From Stromatinia cepivora (lineage: Eukaryota; Ascomycota; Leotiomycetes; Helotiales; Sclerotiniaceae), in contig RCTD01000009.1 in assembly GCA_014898415.1 (NCBI GenBank), positions 1,674,001 through 1,738,000 on the forward strand: a stretch of DNA of 64,000 nt, written 5' to 3'. This document shows, one piece after another, positions 61,240-64,000 of this stretch. The position numbers were made by a program, and so were the translations under genes. The notes beneath the pieces were generated by a model. The model was not told where the DNA came from, made no database searches, and saw only the letters and a program-made list of their open reading frames with translations. Within the stretch, counting starts at the first letter, position 1, and the number at the start of each line of letters is the position of its first letter.

Positions 61240-62257
61240 TTGTCAGAGTAGTTCAAGAAGACACAATAGCTTGGTCATCATATTCTTTATGGATATTGAC
61301 CCTTCAATGTGTATTTTACAGGAACCACTTTTTTCTTCTTCTACGCAACACTACTTTTTTCGAAATATCTACACTTGTAACTTCAACCCCTCATGAGCGG
61401 GTGTTTGTCTCGTCAGTGATCATTATGCAATTTGGTTTGCATTATGGATCGCAATGTACATTTGCACGCATTCATGACTTGCTTCTTACTGTTTTTCGAG
61501 AGGCATAGTCATAGGTTAGGATGACATACAGGGCATTATTTACGACGATATGAGGGAATTAAAATGGGATCACCTGGACATTGCAATATTCATGAGGATT
61601 CCCAAGTAACTCTCAATCACAAGTACTTTATCGCAATATGTTTTGCTCTATGGCTGTACATTTGGAATGACAGCAATGCCAAATGGAAATGGCTCCTAAC
61701 ACAATTTTCAGATGAATAAAATATTTTAAGAATCATGAAATAATTTGATGGATGATTATGAATGTGATTTAACTTTTGTGATGATTAAAATATGATATTA
61801 TAGCCATGTATGTAGGTGTATACGTAGCACCAATACTAATCCACCACTCTTCTACCTCTTAAACATGCAATCCTGATCATTAAAGGTTAGAATGCAGAGC
61901 ATTAAACACAAGATAGACACAGAAGTATGGTTATGGTTATGGTTATGGTTGATTGTTTGGTATAGTCGGTCATTGCAATATGCATCGCTTCAAATTGGCT
62001 TTTGCGTCGTGATGGCACTTTCTAGTACCTCAATTATACCGGTCTCAACATCCGATGCCGATCACCAATACCAATGCCCCTCCGCGCCCTTCCTTCTCAC
62101 TTATCATCAACCCCACTCCAATAAAGGGCGTTTGAAATTCCCAACTATAAAATGATTGGAAATCTTACAAAACTTCGAATAAATATTAATATCTCCTTCA
62201 ATCGCAGATATACAATCATCAATCAAACATTATCATCCATACCTCACAACGACGACC
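61240..62257. other. 1.0-kb gene-free region with a TATGGT repeat
   Basis: No gene was found. A tandem repeat of four TATGGT units (61926-61949) is present. The segment near 62.15-62.25 kb should be the promoter and leader of the aminotransferase. Confidence 0.5.
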
Positions 62258-63839
62258 ATGACCAAAATTGACCCCTCTTCTTCATCTGAGATCACCCCAC
62301 CAGAGAAACAAATCAACCTCCTTCGTGGGTGGCCCAACACGGCACTACTCCCAACACAAGCCATTCAAAATGCAGCAAACAAAGTCCTTACAAATGCAGA
62401 TCTTGCTAATCCAGGATTGTTATACGGACCGGATCCAGGACCAGCGAGTTTGAGAGAGAGCATCGCTACATGGCTTCGGGAATTTTACTCTGAATATTAT
62501 CCTTCCTCCAGCTCCATCATCAGTGTCGAGAAAGAAAACGTCCCATTGAATCGAGATAATCAAGGCAAAGACATTTCGTCAGAAGCAGATAGGATATGTA
62601 TTACAGGAGGAGCATCACAGAATCTAGCGTGTATATTGCAGACGTATACGGATGCGATGGTTACGAAAGTGTGGATGGTTACGCCAGGGTATTTTTTGGC
62701 GGGGAGGATTTTTGATGATAACGGGTTGAGGGTTAAGGCTGTTGGGGAGGGGGGTGAGGGTGTGGAGCTGGAGGAATTGGAGAGGATGATGGAGGAGGCT
62801 GGGAAGGAGGATATGGGGTTGAAGGTGTGTTTGTGGTGTTGCACGTGATATTCAACGTCAAAATTTATTGCATGGGCGTTGAAAGTTACGATAGGATGAG
62901 AGATATAAGGCTAACGATTCTGAATAGCCTATTAAAGATTCGAAATCCAGACCTTGGGGGAAGATCTATAAAAATATCATCTACTGCGTCCCTACCTTCT
63001 CGAATCCATCTGGAAAAACCATGTCTCTATCATGTCGCATCTCCCTCGTCAAATTAGCTCGCAAATACGATGCTTTAATCATTACAGACGATGTCTACGA
63101 TTTTCTCCAATGGTCTACCGCTTCATCTTCCTCGAATGGTCCTCTTAAAAAAGCTTTCTTGCCACGACTCGTAGATATTGACCGTGCACTCGAACCAATC
63201 CCAGATTCAGAGAGTTTTGGAAATGCAGTTAGTAATGGATCATTTAGTAAAATAGCCGGTCCAGGAGTGCGAACAGGATGGGCTGAAGCGACCCCTCAAT
63301 TCGCGTTGGGACTAAGTTTGGTGGGTAGTTCGAGGAGTGGTGGGTGTGCGAGTCAATTGACTGCTACCATTATTGATCAGATTTTGAGATCTGGTGATCT
63401 TACGAGACACATTGAGGATGTGCTTCAACCTGCTTATAGGAATAGATATGAAAGGGTGATGGAAGCGATTAAGAGGGAGTTGGGACCGCTGGGAGTTACA
63501 GTTGAAAATACCAGCACAAAATTTAAGGAGATTAAATTATTTGGAGGATATTTCATCTGGCTGAATCTTCCAGAGGGTATTGATGGAGAATTAATAGCAC
63601 AAATGGCATTGGAGGAGGAAAATCTCGTCGTGGCTAAAGGTAGTATTTTTGAGGTCCAAGGTGATGAGAGTGTGAAATTGCCGAGGGGATTGAGACTTTG
63701 TTTCTCGTGGGAGGAACCGAATGATTTGGAGGAAGGAGTTGTGAGGTTGGGTAGGGTTGTTAAGAAGGTTTTGGATGGAGATGCGAGGGCTGGTGGGGAT
63801 GGGCAGGGAAATAAAGAATCGCTTGCGGAGTTTAAGTAG
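62258..63839 (+). CDS. PLP-dependent aminotransferase, class I/II
   Basis: A fold-type I aminotransferase. Exons 62258-62844 and 62951-63839 give 491 residues. Seen: substrate-side INLLRGWPNTALLP near the start; the cofactor-loop ICITGGASQNLACI; YCVPTFSNPSGKTMSL; the PLP-ring Asp in ITDDVYDFLQW; and the Schiff-base lysine at about 296 in GSFSKIAGPGVRTGW. The first-exon donor at 62845 (GTGATA) was chosen because it is the only one that restores the frame to PWGKIYKN; an earlier GTGTGT donor gives the wrong phase. The most similar enzymes are the aromatic/kynurenine-like and valine-pyruvate-like aminotransferases, but the substrate is not deduced. Confidence 0.88.
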
Positions 63840-64000
63840 TTGTGCAGAAGCTCAAATGAAACGGTTTTGGATAATATCCGACTTCTCAGGAAGCTTGGGG
63901 GGCTGGCGGTAGGCGAGCAATCAGATCACCGTTGTCCGCACTTCAATATCCTTGGGGTACTCGAGATTCCCAAAGTAAATCTGGCTAGGAAACAAACTCC
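63840..64000. other. Window end, non-coding
   Basis: 161 bp following the aminotransferase stop. No gene start is visible. Confidence 0.5.

Overview
The window is nuclear DNA of a filamentous ascomycete. Genes are compact, with short GT-AG introns (about 45-100 bp), and several products are ascomycete-typical. The style (A+T-rich intergenic DNA, RIP-like decay of a Fot1/pogo transposon, a GH45 cellulase, and many orphan genes with kinase-like and SANT domains) suggests a leotiomycete, perhaps Sclerotiniaceae (Botrytis, Sclerotinia or relatives). The genus is an inference; no database search was possible.

Layout. (1) 0.1-15.2 kb is a conserved housekeeping block: MCM6 (-), a DUF4385 protein (+), RNase H2 subunit C (-), a cyclopropane-fatty-acid-synthase-like methyltransferase (+), the Rex4 exonuclease (-) divergent from the Esa1-type histone acetyltransferase (+), a small TA-flanked inverted-repeat element, and a secreted GH45 endoglucanase (-). 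(2) 15.2-24 kb is an A+T-rich island of transposon remains: two nested Fot1/pogo-like copies with RIP-type damage, a degenerate tandem repeat, a solo LTR with a perfect 5-bp target duplication, and a broken Hsp70-like gene. (3) 24-37 kb is an accessory block of lineage-type genes: two unrecognised multi-exon proteins, a protein with a PD-(D/E)XK nuclease-like pattern, a kinase-fold gene with a frameshift in an A7 tract, a SANT/Myb protein with an in-frame TAG in its first exon, and a 667-bp non-autonomous element with 29-bp terminal inverted repeats and 8-bp target duplications (hAT-like). (4) 38-51 kb returns to ordinary genes: a tiny three-exon membrane protein, an F-box protein, a cytochrome P450, a broken Cys-rich small gene, a GFA/CENP-V family protein and the splicing helicase Prp22. 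(5) 51-64 kb holds a protein of unknown function, a divergent pair of respiratory-chain genes (complex I NDUFS4-type subunit and ATP synthase subunit f) sharing a 272-bp promoter with CCAAT boxes, a 1333-residue RGG-tailed low-complexity protein, and a PLP aminotransferase.

The housekeeping genes act in unrelated processes (replication, chromatin, splicing, respiration) and form no cluster. The feature best worth following is the accessory block, where a nuclease-like gene, a kinase-like gene and a SANT protein sit side by side between transposons, two of the three with disrupted frames. Intron positions were inferred by reading splice signals and keeping frame; they are predictions.
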